DNA of 64,000 bases from Syngnathus acus. Taxonomy: Eukaryota; Chordata; Actinopteri; Syngnathiformes; Syngnathidae. Position numbers and translations under genes: made by a program. The DNA is taken from contig NC_051098.1 of NCBI RefSeq assembly GCF_901709675.1, positions 3,314,500 through 3,378,499 of the forward strand, in the 5' to 3' direction. A model generated the notes under the pieces. That model saw nothing but the letters and a program-made list of their open reading frames with translations. It had not been told where the DNA came from and did no database searches. Shown here one piece after another: positions 36,392 to 47,695 of the stretch (the first letter of the stretch is position 1; every line of letters starts with the position of its first letter).

Positions 36392-36896
36392 CGTCACAAA
36401 CGAGGCAGGGCAACCAAATGCAGGAACCGACTTTATTTAGGAAAAGGGAAGAGGAGACAAGGAGGGCTGGAACGTCAGCAGAGCAGGTGTACGAAGCTGG
36501 GTGACAAGCCGGTCAGCAGATGCGCGTTGTCGAAGCAGACAGGGGCATAGTTCGTGGTCGGGGAAGGGCAGAAGGTCGGGGCAAACAAAGTCCAGGCATC
36601 TCGCTACATGGCGAGTCAGAAAAACAGAAATCTTGCCACACAGCTAGTCAGGTAAACAGGCATCAGGAACAGAGCAGAGACGGGTGGCAGGCGTGCGTGT
36701 GTCAATGCAGACGAACCGGCGAGGACTGATAGGCGCATGGCGTCTTTATACACGCCCTAACCAGAGTTAACATAGGACAGGTGGCGCCGATCAGCACTAA
36801 TTAGCGCACGCAATTTCACATTGGCGATGTGCACCCCCAAGGACTGGCGCGGAGGGAGCGTCAGCCGGCAGGCAGGGGGAGAGCGGAGAAGTGACA
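36392..36896 (-). mobile_element. probable solo LTR, reverse orientation
   Basis: On the minus strand it starts TGTCACTTCTCCGCTC, has TATAAAGACGCC (about 36750) and AATAAAGTCGGTTCCTGCAT near its end, then TTGGTTGCCCTGCC, resembling the other LTR 3' ends (GCATTTGGTCGCCCTGC). It ends TTTGTGACG rather than TGACA. Flanks CTGCT and CTCCT differ at one base, so the target duplication is imperfect. Confidence 0.6.
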
Positions 36897-36901
36897 CTCC
36901 T

Positions 36902-37966
36902 GTGTGAAATAAGTCAAGATATGTGGCTGCAACTAACACCACAAATGTCCACTTTGTGCTTCATGTTTAAAACGAGATTAGTGCCACTCCAAACAATTTT
37001 TCAGATTCACGAACAATGAAAAGTCACTCCAGACTTTTCCTAAAAACTGGCTTTTCAGTTAAACTTGAACCGATGTTAAACTTCTGCTAGAGATTACAAA
37101 TGAATGATGAATGGTAGAACCTAAAGAAACTTTTTTTCTTTTTGTGGGTTTATGTAACCATAGAATACAATATTTTGCTGGCCTTCGAAGATAGGTCAAT
37201 TCTCAAAAATGGCCAGCACTGAGGTGCTTGGCTGTGCTGCAAACAGTGGCATTTAATGAGTTAATACCAAAATCATACTAAATCAACTTTATAAGATTTT
37301 ATCCATGTTAAAATGTTAATTACACACCCAAAACACTTCAAAGTGGTGTTTCCTTCCATTTACTCATCTAGGAAAATTTTGGCTCATTGGTCTTGCCTGA
37401 ATCAAGAAATCAATGGGTCGTCACTGTGTGACACAATATTGTGACCACTCCTGATTAGACACACAGTCACTTTCTCTGAGTAGCTGTCCCTGCGACTTGA
37501 ATTGACATGCAGCCGAACTGGTTTTGCTCTGTCCTGTAGCAGTTCTGCCATGAGCTCAAGTACTAGTCATTGCTGTTGATTGCATAAATTTAGCTTTTTT
37601 TCTTCATTGTTTTGAAATGTTCTACTTTGTCATGAACACACCTCAAGTCTATAGACAAATGTGAGCACAGCGGAGATGGGGTTTTAGTGAACCAGGCATC
37701 TTGCTTGCGGGTTAGAAAAATAGCCACCAAAACAACCCATATTTCATACAAAAAAAATAAAAAATAAAAAATTGATTGCCATTGTGCCAAAGGTAATATG
37801 CAACTAAAGAATGTAATTTCTGGAGAAATTGCATGTGAAGGCCAAAAGGCTAAATGAAAACTTCTGTATCATTCTACAGAATTATGTCAAATGACACTGT
37901 ATGACAGGGACATTGTTCAGCATATCTTTGCACAACACTGGTAAAGGATTGGACCAGACTTAGATT
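36902..37966. other. intron sequence, nothing recognised
   Basis: About 1 kb of AT-rich intron. No repeats or relics recognised. Confidence 0.45.
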
Positions 37967-37970
37967 CTAG

Positions 37971-38671
37971 GGGTGTAACGATTCATCGATACACATCGAT
38001 TAATCGATATAATGCTCTACGATTTGTTGGCATCGATGCTAAACGTAAACATCGATCTATATCGCCCGTTTTTGACCTCGGACATTAGACGCGACTTTAT
38101 TTTGAAATCCAGTTCATTGTTGCTTGCTTCCTCTTTCCGGGAGCAGTGCGCGGCGTGTTGTGTTGTGAGCAGAGCAGGCACGTGAAAGGGGAGCCGACAA
38201 CTACGCGGCTCCTGGGCTGGTGCTATGGCTAGTGTCCAAGAAGTTAGTGTATAGTTCTCTGGTATTGCAAGAGAATGTTTTTTTTTTTTGCATTTGGATT
38301 AGAACATATGGTCAAGGTGTAATGTTTACTACATTCATTATAAAGAACTTATTTTTGTTTTGTAATTAAATAGTTCAGTAATGCACTTTAAAGTTAATGG
38401 TATTACAAAAAAAGAAAGAATATTCATTTTTCTTTACTTACTTATATGAGAACAAATATAGGAATTTGATAAAGTTCAGTGTTAAAATAAGCACTTTGTA
38501 TACTACAATACTCTTGTAATTTCCTAAATAAAGAGTTTGCAGTACCTTGTTGATTTTGCGTATGAATTGTTATAAATCAGGACATTGTTCTATATCGATC
38601 GTAGAGCACTATATCGTGATGTATCGTGAATGAATCACAGCAGGCTTCAAGATATCGGCAAATATCGTATA
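37971..38671 (+). mobile_element. non-autonomous hAT element, right end lost (copy H2)
   Basis: Same family as 30894-31437: TAGGGGTGTAACGATTC start and MASVQE followed by a different junction (VSV and stop), so another internal deletion. It keeps about 275 bp (38241-38515) not present in H1. The right end is replaced at about 38671 by an L2 LINE. Confidence 0.82.
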
Positions 38672-38689
38672 GGGCAGTTCTCTGACCGA

Positions 38690-40493
38690 CACCATCAATA
38701 ACTCCTCCCCCCACCTCCCCTGTTCTCCTGCCCCCCTTCCTGACCTCCCGCCCTTCCCCTCTCTCACTGCCTTCTCCCTTGTCGACTCCTCCACTATCCT
38801 AGACATCATTACCTCATCCAAGACAACCACCTGCTCTCTCGACCCTCTTCCAACGACCTTAACTAAGGCCTGCCTCCCTGTCCTCCTCCCCCACCTCACC
38901 ACCCTTTTTAATCAGTCTCTATCCCTTGGCCACTTTCCCACTGTCTATAAACTTGCAGCCATCACTCCCATCCTCAAAAAGCCCACCTTGGACCCACTCA
39001 ACCTCTCCAACTACCGTCCCATCTCCAACCTTTCATTCCTTTCCAAAACCCTTGAACGCATTGTCTCCGCCCAACTCCACACCCATCTCCAGTCCAACAA
39101 CCTCTATGAACCCTTCCAGTCCGGATTCCGCCCACTTCACAGCACTGAAACAGCTCTAGTTAAAGTCACCAACGATCTCCTCATTTCTGCAGACTCTGGT
39201 GCCCTCAACATCCTACTACTACTTGACCTTAGCGCAGCCTTTGACACTGTGAACCATTCCATCCTCCTCCAAAGGCTGCGCCAACTAGGTGTTGAGGGCA
39301 CTGCACTCGACTGGCTCACCTCCTACCTCACCAACAGAAACCAGTTCATCACACATCCATCCTCTCCCCAGTTACACAAGGGGTCCCCCAAGGCTCAGTT
39401 CTTGGCCCCCTCCTATTCATCTGTTACCTCTTTCCCCTTGGTACTGTCATCCGCAAACTCAATCTGGACTTCCACTGCTACGCTGATGACACCCAGATCT
39501 ATATTAAAGATTAAAGATTAAAGATTAAAGATTAAAGTCCCAATGATCGTCACACACACACCTGGGTGTGGTGAAATTTGTCCTCTGCATTTAACCCATC
39601 CCCGTGTGATTTTAATCCATCCCCTGGGGGAGAGGGGAGCAGTGAGCAGCAGCGGTGCCGCGCTACGTACGACACCAACCCGTAACCCTTCCCTCACCCA
39701 TTTTGAAACCTGCATCTCTACAATAAAAGCATGGCTGACCCACAACTTTCTCAAACTCAACAGTGACAAAACAGAGCTCCTCCTCATAGGCACTAAATCC
39801 TCCCTTAATAAAACTGGATCCATCACACTCACCATTGACTCCTCAAACATCACTCCCTCCCCTCTGGCACGCAACCTTGGCGTTATTTTTGACCCCACAC
39901 TGTCCTTTCAACCTCATGTTAGCTCAGTTGTCAAGACCTCCTACTTCCACCTCTGACGCATCGCCAAAACCCGGCACTGCCTTTCTCTCCCTGCCGCTGA
40001 ATCTCTCATCCACGCCTTCATCTCATCCCGGCTTGACTACTGCAACTCCCTTCTCACTGGAATCACTGCTCACTCACTCCATAGACTTCAACTAGTCCAA
40101 AACTCTGCTGCCCGCCTCCTTACCCACACCCGGTCCCGTGAACACATCACTCCTGTTCTCCACTCTCTTCACTGGCTCCCCATGAAGGAGCGTATCATCT
40201 TCAAGATACTCCTCCTCACCTTCAAAGCCCTTCACCACCTGGCTCCCACTTACCTATCCGACCTCCTTGTCCCCTACTGCCCCAACCGTCCCCTCCGATC
40301 CTCCAATACTTCACGTCTGACAGTCCCAAAATCCAAACTCAAATCCTTCGGTGACAGAGCCTTCTCCTGCACATCACCCCGACTCTGGAACTCTCTCCCT
40401 CAGTCTGTCTGTGACTCACCCACACTCCCCATATTTAAGTCCCGTCTAAAAACTTACCTCTTCTCCCAAACTCATGACCTCCCCTACCCATAA
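38690..40493 (+). pseudogene. L2 LINE reverse transcriptase, broken
   Basis: LSNYRPISNLSFLSKTLERI, LLDLSAAFDTVNHSILL, then after a frameshift near 39350 [20 protein letters not shown] and CYADDTQIY (the catalytic box). After the SINE: LKLNSDKTELLLIG, SSRLDYCNSLLTGI, SAARLLT and RLWNSLPQSV. A TGA at about 39955 replaces an Arg codon. At least one frameshift, one stop and one insertion make it inactive. Confidence 0.87.
39507..39690 (-). mobile_element. SINE 3' half (reverse) in the L2 LINE
   Basis: Begins with four ATTAAAG repeats, then reversed SINE body (CCCAATGATCGTCACACACA; CTCTGCATTTAACCCATCCC) matching the SINE at 63157-63475. The tRNA-like head is missing. Confidence 0.75.
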
Positions 40494-41525
40494 CTGGTTT
40501 CCTCTTCTTAAGTTTATCCGATTGTTTCCTCCCCGTCCCCCTCCCCTCATGTATGTCTTTGCCTTGTTCCCTGTAAGCGTCTTTGGGTTTTTGAAAAGCG
40601 CTATACAAATTTAATGAATTATTATTAATTATTATTATTATCTATCGATCGAATTCTTCGTCCTTTATGTAAACAACGCCGCGTGTGCAGCGCGCCGCTG
40701 ACGTCGGACTCATCGTCAGTTGCAGTTTAAATTATTCCACAATATAAACAACAATTTTGTCAAACCATCTGTGTCACTCCAAATCATTAAATCCATCAAT
40801 CGAATTCTTCGTCCTTTATGTAAACAACGGCGCGCTGCTGACGTCGGACTCGTCGTCAGTTGCAGTTCAAATTATTCCACAGGCCCATATAACGATATAT
40901 AAACTACATATCAAATAACTATAATATAAACAACAATTTTATCGAACCATCTGTATTACTCCAAATCATTAAATCCATCGATCGAATTGTTCGTCCTTTA
41001 TGTAAACAATGGCGTGTGTGCGGCACGCCGCTGATATCGGACTCGTCGTCAGTTGCAGGTCAAATAATTCCACAGGCCCATATAACAATATATAAACTAT
41101 ATATCAAATAACAATAATATAAACAACAATGTTATCTAACCATCCGTGTCACTCCAAATCATTAAATCCATCGGAATCTTCGTCTTGTCTCTTAAAAAAA
41201 AAAAAAAAACAGCTGTTGACGTCAGACTAGATATATCAAATAAATGTAATACAAACAACAATTTTAACGAACCATCCGTGTCACTCCAAATCATTAAATC
41301 CATCGGAATCTTCATCCGCTGTGTCACTTAAAAAAACAGCTGTTGACGTCAGCCTCGTCGTCAGTTGCGGCTCCAATTATTCCACAGAGCTACGCATGTA
41401 GCTATATTGTAGTGTTACCAAAGTACCAGGCAATACGTGGGTTTGGTAACCGGCTCTTTATTTTACAAAACAAGAGTTCAACATATGAGCCAACACAGTG
41501 CTATAAGCAAGCGCCCTGGATCGCT

Positions 41526-41640
41526 CAGAGTCTCTGATGAAGGCGGAAGAACCCGCCGAAACATGTCAGGTAAATGAACCTAAAACAAATTGTTTGATAT
41601 AGAAGAACCAGTGAAGTAATTGAAAAAAGAAAAAACAAGA
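41526..41640 (+). other. hammerhead-ribozyme-like core within repeat DNA
   Basis: CTGATGA (41534-41540), a 5-bp stem GGCGG/CCGCC with loop AAGAAC and one bulged A, then GAAA (41558-41561) and CATGTC. The order CUGAUGA-stem II-GAAA is the hammerhead core. Similar motifs occur in Penelope-like elements. The bulged A and very short stem III make activity doubtful. Confidence 0.35.
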
Positions 41641-42090
41641 TGAACCTAGTACAACTATAACATATATACCGTGATTTCCCATGTATAATGCACAAAATTT
41701 AACTAATTTATTGTCCTAAAATCTGGGGTGCGCATTATGCATGGGTACAACAATTTTTGAAGAAAATCTCCCTCGAAATAAAACTTGAAATCACCTTTCT
41801 TCTTGTTTGTTGTCAATCGCGCATCGCATTCAGCCATCCTGCCCAACAAAGTCAGTAAAATTCATAATTGACGACACATCGTTTGATGCGATGGTGCAAT
41901 CCTTGATGGTGTGTTATTGTCAAATATTGTTTGTTTTTTAATCTCCATCGCAGACCGGATATCATACGGAGGCCGCCATGACAGTATGCGCAGAACGGAT
42001 GCGCAAGACACGTCAATCGCGCATCGCATTCAGCCATCCTGCCCAACATACTTGTCATGTCTCGTCCCCAGTTTTGTGATGTGTATAGGT

Positions 42091-43183
42091 CAGGGGTCGG
42101 GAACCTTTTTGACTAAGAGAGCCATGAAAGCAAAAAATTTGGAAATTTATTTCAGTGAGAGCCATATAATATATTTTAAAAGTGAATTCAACTAAATGTC
42201 AGTATAATAAGCCTCTGAATTTATTCTTTTAAATAATGTTGTTATAACACTCACCATTAATGCGACTTCTGGTGCTGCATGGATTTGCTGATGTCTTTGT
42301 AGTCGGGTTGGTACTTGGTGAGGTTAAGCTTCATGCAAGCGTTGAGGCTTTCATCCGTTAAACGTGATCGTAGGTTGGACTTGATGTTTTTAAGATGTGA
42401 GAATGACTGCTCACATGCGTACGTAGATCCAAACATGGTCAATACAGCAATACTCACACGCTGCAGTGTGTGGTATGTGACAGGAAGCGCGTTCCAAGTT
42501 TTGAGAATCAGCTGGTCTTCGGGTTGGAGTTTTTTCATTTCTGGATAGTTATTTGCAACTTCATCCAGCAGTGTTTTAAACTGGCGATCATTTAAGGCTC
42601 GGGCAACAATAAAGTTGATCACACGAATGACCAGCGACATCACTTCGCCAAACTGCCTGTCACACATCTGAGCACAAAGTGCCTCCTGGTGTATAATGCA
42701 ATGGAAACTTAGGATGGGTCTATTTTCATGTTCGTGGCGCGTGTCGAAGTGCCGCTTTACATTCGACCGTTTCAACGATGTAATTTCGTCATTGCAAATT
42801 AGACACACCGCAGAACCCGCTCTCTCCACAAAGGCGAATTCTTCGGTCCATTCGTCCTGAAATGTACGATACTCGTCGTCTTTTTTTCTTTTCGCCATCT
42901 TCTTCGTCGAAGGGTTAGCTTTGAGCTAATGACCGAGCAGACGCAGTCTCAGACTGATTCAAAAGGGGGCGTTTACCTGTTTTACCCAGCAACGGCAAAC
43001 GTAGGCCAGTATCATCCAATTAAAATAATGGACAATATCTCCTGCAGCCCTGAACAGGACATGCGCAGTGAAAAATCGATGGATGGATTAAAACAAGTGA
43101 GAATATTTTGTTTTATCTGCGAGCCATATGCAATCATCAAAAGAGCCACATCTGGCTCGCGAGCCATAGGTTCCCGACCCCTG
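42091..43183 (-). mobile_element. hAT element inside the LTR
   Basis: Ends CAGGGGTCGGGAACCT on both sides (inverted), flanked by exact 8-bp duplication GTATAGGT (42083-42090 and 43184-43191). 1093 bp, with an internally deleted transposase gene. Confidence 0.94.
42257..42898 (-). CDS. internally deleted hAT transposase, open frame
   Basis: A continuous 213-residue frame. Residues 1-60 start MAKRKKDDEYRTFQDEWTEE and hold a BED-type finger (AVCLICNDEI ... VKRHFDTRHE) with its Cys and His residues intact. It then jumps to a late segment (ILSFHCIIHQEALCAQM) and the C-terminal dimerisation region (YACEQSFSHLKNIKSNLRSR). The central DDE/RNaseH part is largely deleted, so it cannot cut DNA, though it could bind DNA or dimerise. 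Family: hAT, similar to the GTF2IRD2/ZBED-type transposases. The deletion joint is in frame. Confidence 0.8.
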   Translation of the reverse strand: MAKRKKDDEYRTFQDEWTEEFAFVERAGSAVCLICNDEITSLKRSNVKRHFDTRHEHENRPILSFHCIIHQEALCAQMCDRQFGEVMSLVIRVINFIVARALNDRQFKTLLDEVANNYPEMKKLQPEDQLILKTWNALPVTYHTLQRVSIAVLTMFGSTYACEQSFSHLKNIKSNLRSRLTDESLNACMKLNLTKYQPDYKDISKSMQHQKSH

Positions 43184-43355
43184 GTATAGGTTGTCATCGT
43201 TTCTGTGTCTGTGTGCTCGCCCCTCCCTTCCTGTGTGCCCTTGATTAGTGTAATCACACTCACCTGCCTCTTGTTGCCTGTGTTGTATTTAAGTTCTGTT
43301 TGTGTGCCACTCGATGTCGGAGCATTGTGGACAATGCATGTGTCACTGCCACGAG

Positions 43356-44251
43356 TGTTGGGATAATTTAAGTGAAGCCTTGGCCTGCCAGACCTGGAGG
43401 CCTTGTCTTTACATTTTATGACTTTCCTTTCATCTAGGTTTTTCCTTTTTAGTGACAGGGATGTCTTTTGATCCCTGTCAGCCATATGTCTCCTTCCTGT
43501 CCTTATGCTATCTGTGTGTTTTTGTTCCTGTAGGAGGCCTTCACTAACAATGAGCCGAGCTTATTTGCATAGGCGAAATGTTCTTATTTGGTTCAGAGGA
43601 ACTTCATTCCTTTTATCTAACTGTAGGGTTGGTTCATAAATTGTTGTTGGTCAGAACTGTTTTTCTTTGTTAAGTGTTATATACAGTTTGAAGTAGTTGC
43701 GTACAAGTTATCCTATATTTACTCAATGTTCGTTTAAGGAACTGCATACCAGTTACCTTACATTTTACTTAATGTGTGTTGAAGTGTTTAGGACAAGTTA
43801 CTTATTATTATTGTGTGTTACTTTACCAAGTAGATAAAGTTAGCCAAGGTTTAGTTGCATTGTTCCACAGGAAAGCGGCAATTCAAGTTATCTGATCCCA
43901 CTCGAGAACAAATCAGCCAACCATGAGAAGAACAGTTGGTTGAGGAAGAAGGACAAAGTCTGCGGGGGTCACGGGCCGACAATGAAGTGCTAATTCACAC
44001 CACACTACATTCCTTAGCTAATAAGCGTTGCTACAGACACTATCTCCCCTCCCTTTAGTGTAGCAACGCCTCTGTAACCAGGGCAACCAAAACATTAAAT
44101 AGAGGAGCACGTGAAGTGAGAACTCAGAATTGATGGAGATTGTAACTGAGTTTTCTCTCTCTATCGTTCTCCTCGCGAGTAAACCTGTTCCGGTTCTTTT
44201 CCCCTCTTCCTTCCAGTATGGTTTAATGTCTGATGGTATTTAGACCTAACA
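43356..44251 (+). mobile_element. solo LTR of another retrotransposon inside the LTR
   Basis: 896 bp, TGTTGGGATAATTTAAG to GACCTAACA, flanked by exact 5-bp duplication ACGAG (43351-43355 and 44252-44256). No coding region. It is unlike the TGTCA LTRs. Family not identified. Confidence 0.85.
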
Positions 44252-44399
44252 ACGAGGTTGTTTGGTTCCTGTCTTTTGAGTTTGCTGCAATAAACCCTGG
44301 TCCAAGCTGCATTTGGTCGTCCTGCTCCATTTCCACCATCCGAATCCTGACAGAATGCTCCGACCACTACAGCGACCAGCGCTTGGACCTCCCTCTACC

Positions 44400-45550
44400 A
44401 TCAGCTCCCACTGCGACGCCCGATCCACACCCATCGTCCGAGCAGGTTCCAGCGTGATCGGCTCCACTGTCGCCATCGGACTCCGCTGCCGCGACGCCGG
44501 ACCCGCGGCCGCCATCGGAGTTCCTCCCGGCGCCATCGGCTGCGAGAGTCATCGGACTTCGCTGCCGCGACGCCGGACACGCGGCCGCCATCGGAGTGCC
44601 TCCCGGCGCCATCGGCTGCGAGAGTCATCGGACTTCGCTGCCGCGACGCCGGACACGCGGCCGCCATCGGAGTGCCTCCCGGCGTCATCAGACTCGCGGT
44701 CGCCATCGGGCTCCACCCCAGCGTCGCAGGGCCCTTTGACGTCGCCCGACTCCAAGCCAGCTGCGCCGGACCCGTGATCGTCCCTGGCCCCACTCCCACT
44801 GCTGCGGCGCGTGGTGGCTCTTGCTGCTGCCACGGCTCCGCCTTACGAATGCCGCTGATCGCGGTCCGGACTTTCGAGTGCCGCTGATTGCGGCGAGGAC
44901 TTTTTTTTTAGCCGCCCGAGTGCGGGTTTGTGTGAGTGACCGCCCGAGTGCGGGTTTGTATGAGTAGCCGTCCGAGTGCGGTTTTGTGTGTGTAGCCGTC
45001 CGAGTGCGGTTTTGTGTGGGTAGCCGCCCGAATGCGGTTTTGTGTGGGTAGCCGCCCGAGCGCGGTTCTGTCCCTGAGTTGCCGCCGTTTGCGGTTCTGT
45101 TTCCCCGGGTTGCCGCCGATTGCGGTTCTGTCCCCGAGTCGCCGCCCGAGTGCGGTTCTGTTCCCCAAGTTGCTGCTGACTGCGGTTCAGGTCCCCAGTG
45201 TGTGCCGCGAGTGTGGCCCTGGGCCCCTGGATGCCGCAGAGTGCAGTTCTGTCCCCCAAGTCGCCGCCCAAGTGCGGTTCTGTGCCCCTAGTCGCCGCCC
45301 GAGTGCGGTGCTGTGCCCCAAGTCGCCGCCCGAGTGCGGTGCTGTGCCCCAAGTCGCCGCCCGAGTGCGGTGCTGTGCCCCAAGTCGCCGCCCGAGTGTG
45401 GTGATGTGCCCCAAGTCGCCGCCCGAGTGCGGTGCTGTGCCCCAAGTCGCCGCCCGAGTGCGGTGCTGTGCCCCAAGTCGCCGCCCGAGTGCGGTTCTGT
45501 GCCCCAAGTCGCCGCCGAGTGCGGTTGTTTCCCCAGTCGCCGTCGTGCGT
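44400..45550. repeat. GC-rich tandem repeats inside the LTR element
   Basis: 66-70-bp-class repeats with GCCGCCATCGGAGTGCCTCC (about 44500-44700), then 27-31-bp units. The cleanest block (45250-45530) has a 31-bp period with AAGTCGCCGCCCGAGTGCGG. Open frames on both strands here (up to 200 residues) are repeat artefacts. No spacers, so not CRISPR. Confidence 0.85.
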
Positions 45551-46396
45551 GGTCCAGGCTATTTTAGAGACCAGTAGGGTCGTCTGGACTGATGCGTTAT
45601 TATTATGTTATTGTCAAATATTGTTTGTTTTTTAATCTCCATCGCAAACCGGATATCATACGGAGGCCCCCATTACAGATGCGCAGAACGGATGCGCAAG
45701 ACACGTCAGCTATATAAAGCGCGAGAGTTCAGTTCTAAATGCGTATTACAGGTAATATTTTATTTCACAACACTTTGCCTTGTTCCTTTCTTCTCTGCTG
45801 TTCACTTCAAACACGCTCCATACGAACACAATGCTCTCGTATCAGACGCTTGCTCGATCACCTGCTCGTTTGCTGTCACAATGTACCCTACACAAATCCG
45901 AAACATTTCTTCGCTATCAAGTTTGCTAGCGCATGCGCAGTGATACTGACCGGCAGAATAACATCCGGTTGTTCCCAAAGATGATCTTTTTTCTGAAATA
46001 ATTCTACGTTTACGGACTTAAGTAAGAGTCAAAATTTGGGTGCGTATTATACATGGGTACAGGCTTTTTTCCAGCATCGACATGCCATTTTTTGGGTGCG
46101 TATTATGCATGGGGGCGTATTATACATGGAAAATTACAGTAATAAGTTTATCGAACCATCTTTGTCACAAATCATAAAATCTTCTGACTCCGGAAGTTAG
46201 TGAATGGAACTCATTGTCAGTGAGGCTCCAATTATTCCACAGCCATAGTGCCCCCTCATGCAGTTTAAAGTGAAAATAACATGTGAAGTGATCAACTATA
46301 CTAGTAAGTCAGTAATGTAAAAATGTGTGAATAATTACACATATAAGTCGCTCCTTATAGTATAGAAACGCGACTTATAGTCCGAAAAACATGGTA

Positions 46397-47620
46397 ATAG
46401 GCAGCGTCCTTCAACGCACAATATGGCGATGACGTGGCGTCATTTCCGGCGCGACAAGACAGCACTGTTGGTGTCCAAATTCACGCAGCCTTCGATAATT
46501 AGCCCTCGAATCTGGCCTGGTTTCTAAGGAGACGGGCCGTGAGTTAAGGATACGTTGAGCCACCCAAAGACTGATTGGTCTAGCGACGACACGCCACTTT
46601 GTCTAGAACTTCAAAGTAAACACTCCACCGGAAACACTGAAAAATGCGTACAAGAGCGTTTTCATCTTCATTTCCGAGAGCTTGGGCGAGTGGGCTTGTC
46701 AAGCAGTGTATTTGGAATAAGTGAAAAGTAGAATGAGGTGAATCGGATGAATTATAAGGAGGTAGTTAGGCACCAAAAAGTGGGCGGAATAAGTAGAATA
46801 CTAAAGTTCGCCTTCACACGATAAAGTACATGAATAACACGTGTGAAGGCCATTGCCTTCACAATTACAAATATATTGCAAAATTAACTATAGAAAGCTT
46901 AAAATAGCATACATTTTAGATGTGGAGAGGCACTCTTAACATTCACATGACCAGCAGACCACTGGAACCAACTGTATTTTACTTCATTTGCATGAAGACA
47001 CTCTGTAGAAACTTGAACTTGCTGTTGACTACTCGATTTTGAATCTCATGTAGTCAGCAAGCTATTATAAGCAAGGCATGAGAAAAATGAAGGCTATCCT
47101 CCCTTCCACTTCTGCAGACCAAGGTCAATTTGTTGCTATCAGGAAATCACAGGGGGGAGTAAATGAGGGGGATGAGGATGGATAGGAAGGTAAAAATTAT
47201 TTCAAAGGAGGGCCTGTGGGACTGAACAGAAAACCAAGAAAGCCATCAGCTCCTCTTTCAGTCTTCACAAATTGTATGAGATTACCAAGGAGTAAAAAGA
47301 AGAGTACACAGGTGAGATGTTGCCAACGTACTTGGGACATGCAATTAAAGCTCATCATATGAGACAAACACTGTTGATGACCAAGGTCAGCTAGAAAATG
47401 GAATGGACTTCACAGGTTCTGGACGTCAATCCTATATGAACAAAAGCTGCATGTGATCAAAGAATCAGGGGCGATTCTTGGATCAGCGGTTTAGTGGTGC
47501 GACAGACAGGGCTACATGTGTATTGTAAGGTGGGCACACCATATGATGGTGATTCACAAATGTATCCACTTCTGCTTCTTAATCAGTTCTATGTTTCAGA
47601 TATGTCAAAAGAGAACTTAC
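46397..47620. other. intron sequence, nothing recognised
   Basis: No transposon ends or coding relics recognised before the exon at 47621. Confidence 0.45.
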
Positions 47621-47695
47621 CTGGGAATTGGTAACTATAACTTGGTGCAAAACCACAGTATCCTCTGCCATATGTCGCTATAATATTTGGATAAC
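47621..47695 (-). CDS. msi2: musashi exon: YPN...QFP segment
   Basis: This 75-nt exon encodes [20 protein letters not shown] followed by YQFP. The acceptor TTCTTCTTCAG and donor CCAG|GTAAGT are strong. Length and phase (2 nt in, 1 nt out) fit the flanking exons exactly. The aromatic/glycine-rich segment follows the linker in Musashi-2. The Cys in GYCGF sits where I expect Pro. Confidence 0.93.

Larger units (their letters stand above)
38672..40640 (+). mobile_element. 5'-truncated L2-type LINE, interrupted by a SINE
   Basis: RT and C-terminal region followed by the characteristic L2 3' end (AAAAGCGCTATACAAATTTA, then ATT repeats). A SINE fragment lies at 39507-39690. The endonuclease is mostly missing. 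Confidence 0.85.
42053..45595 (+). mobile_element. LTR retrotransposon relic with 3' LTR missing
   Basis: The 5' LTR (TGTCATG... ending CCTGACA at 44352) is cut by two later insertions. It is followed by AATGCTCCGAC (44354-44364), complementary to GTCGGAGCATT at 43316-43326 in the LTR, as in the 2997-4355 element. The internal region 44353-45595 is only GC-rich tandem repeats. It ends without a 3' LTR, directly against family M sequence. Confidence 0.8.
41667..46141. mobile_element. TIR element, family M, split by an LTR retrotransposon
   Basis: Left end TACCGTGATTTCCCATGTAT and right end with reverse complement TACTGTAATTTTCCATGTAT, then AATACGC. Internal units of about 200 bp with CAATCGCGCATCGCATTCAG and ATTGTCAAATATTGTTTGTT occur at 41813, 42014 and 45606. 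The LTR element lies between units. Confidence 0.7.
40641..46396 (-). mobile_element. TIR element, family G, inverted (G7), hosting a nested block
   Basis: 40641-41640 contains five 150-200-bp G units in reverse (TCACTCCAAATCATTAAATC repeated). 46142-46396 is the opposite end with GCGACTTATAGTCCGAAAAA close to its terminus. Between them sits the family M element and everything nested in it. The left terminus is missing, where the L2 LINE abuts. Confidence 0.65.

Noticed and set aside
45250-45530. Regular short repeats resembling a CRISPR array
   Set aside because: Units are contiguous with no variable spacers, in a eukaryotic LTR element.
44843-45577. Long frames on both strands (up to 200 residues)
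   Set aside because: They are products of the 31-bp tandem repeats. Open frames on both strands of the same repeat are a composition effect.
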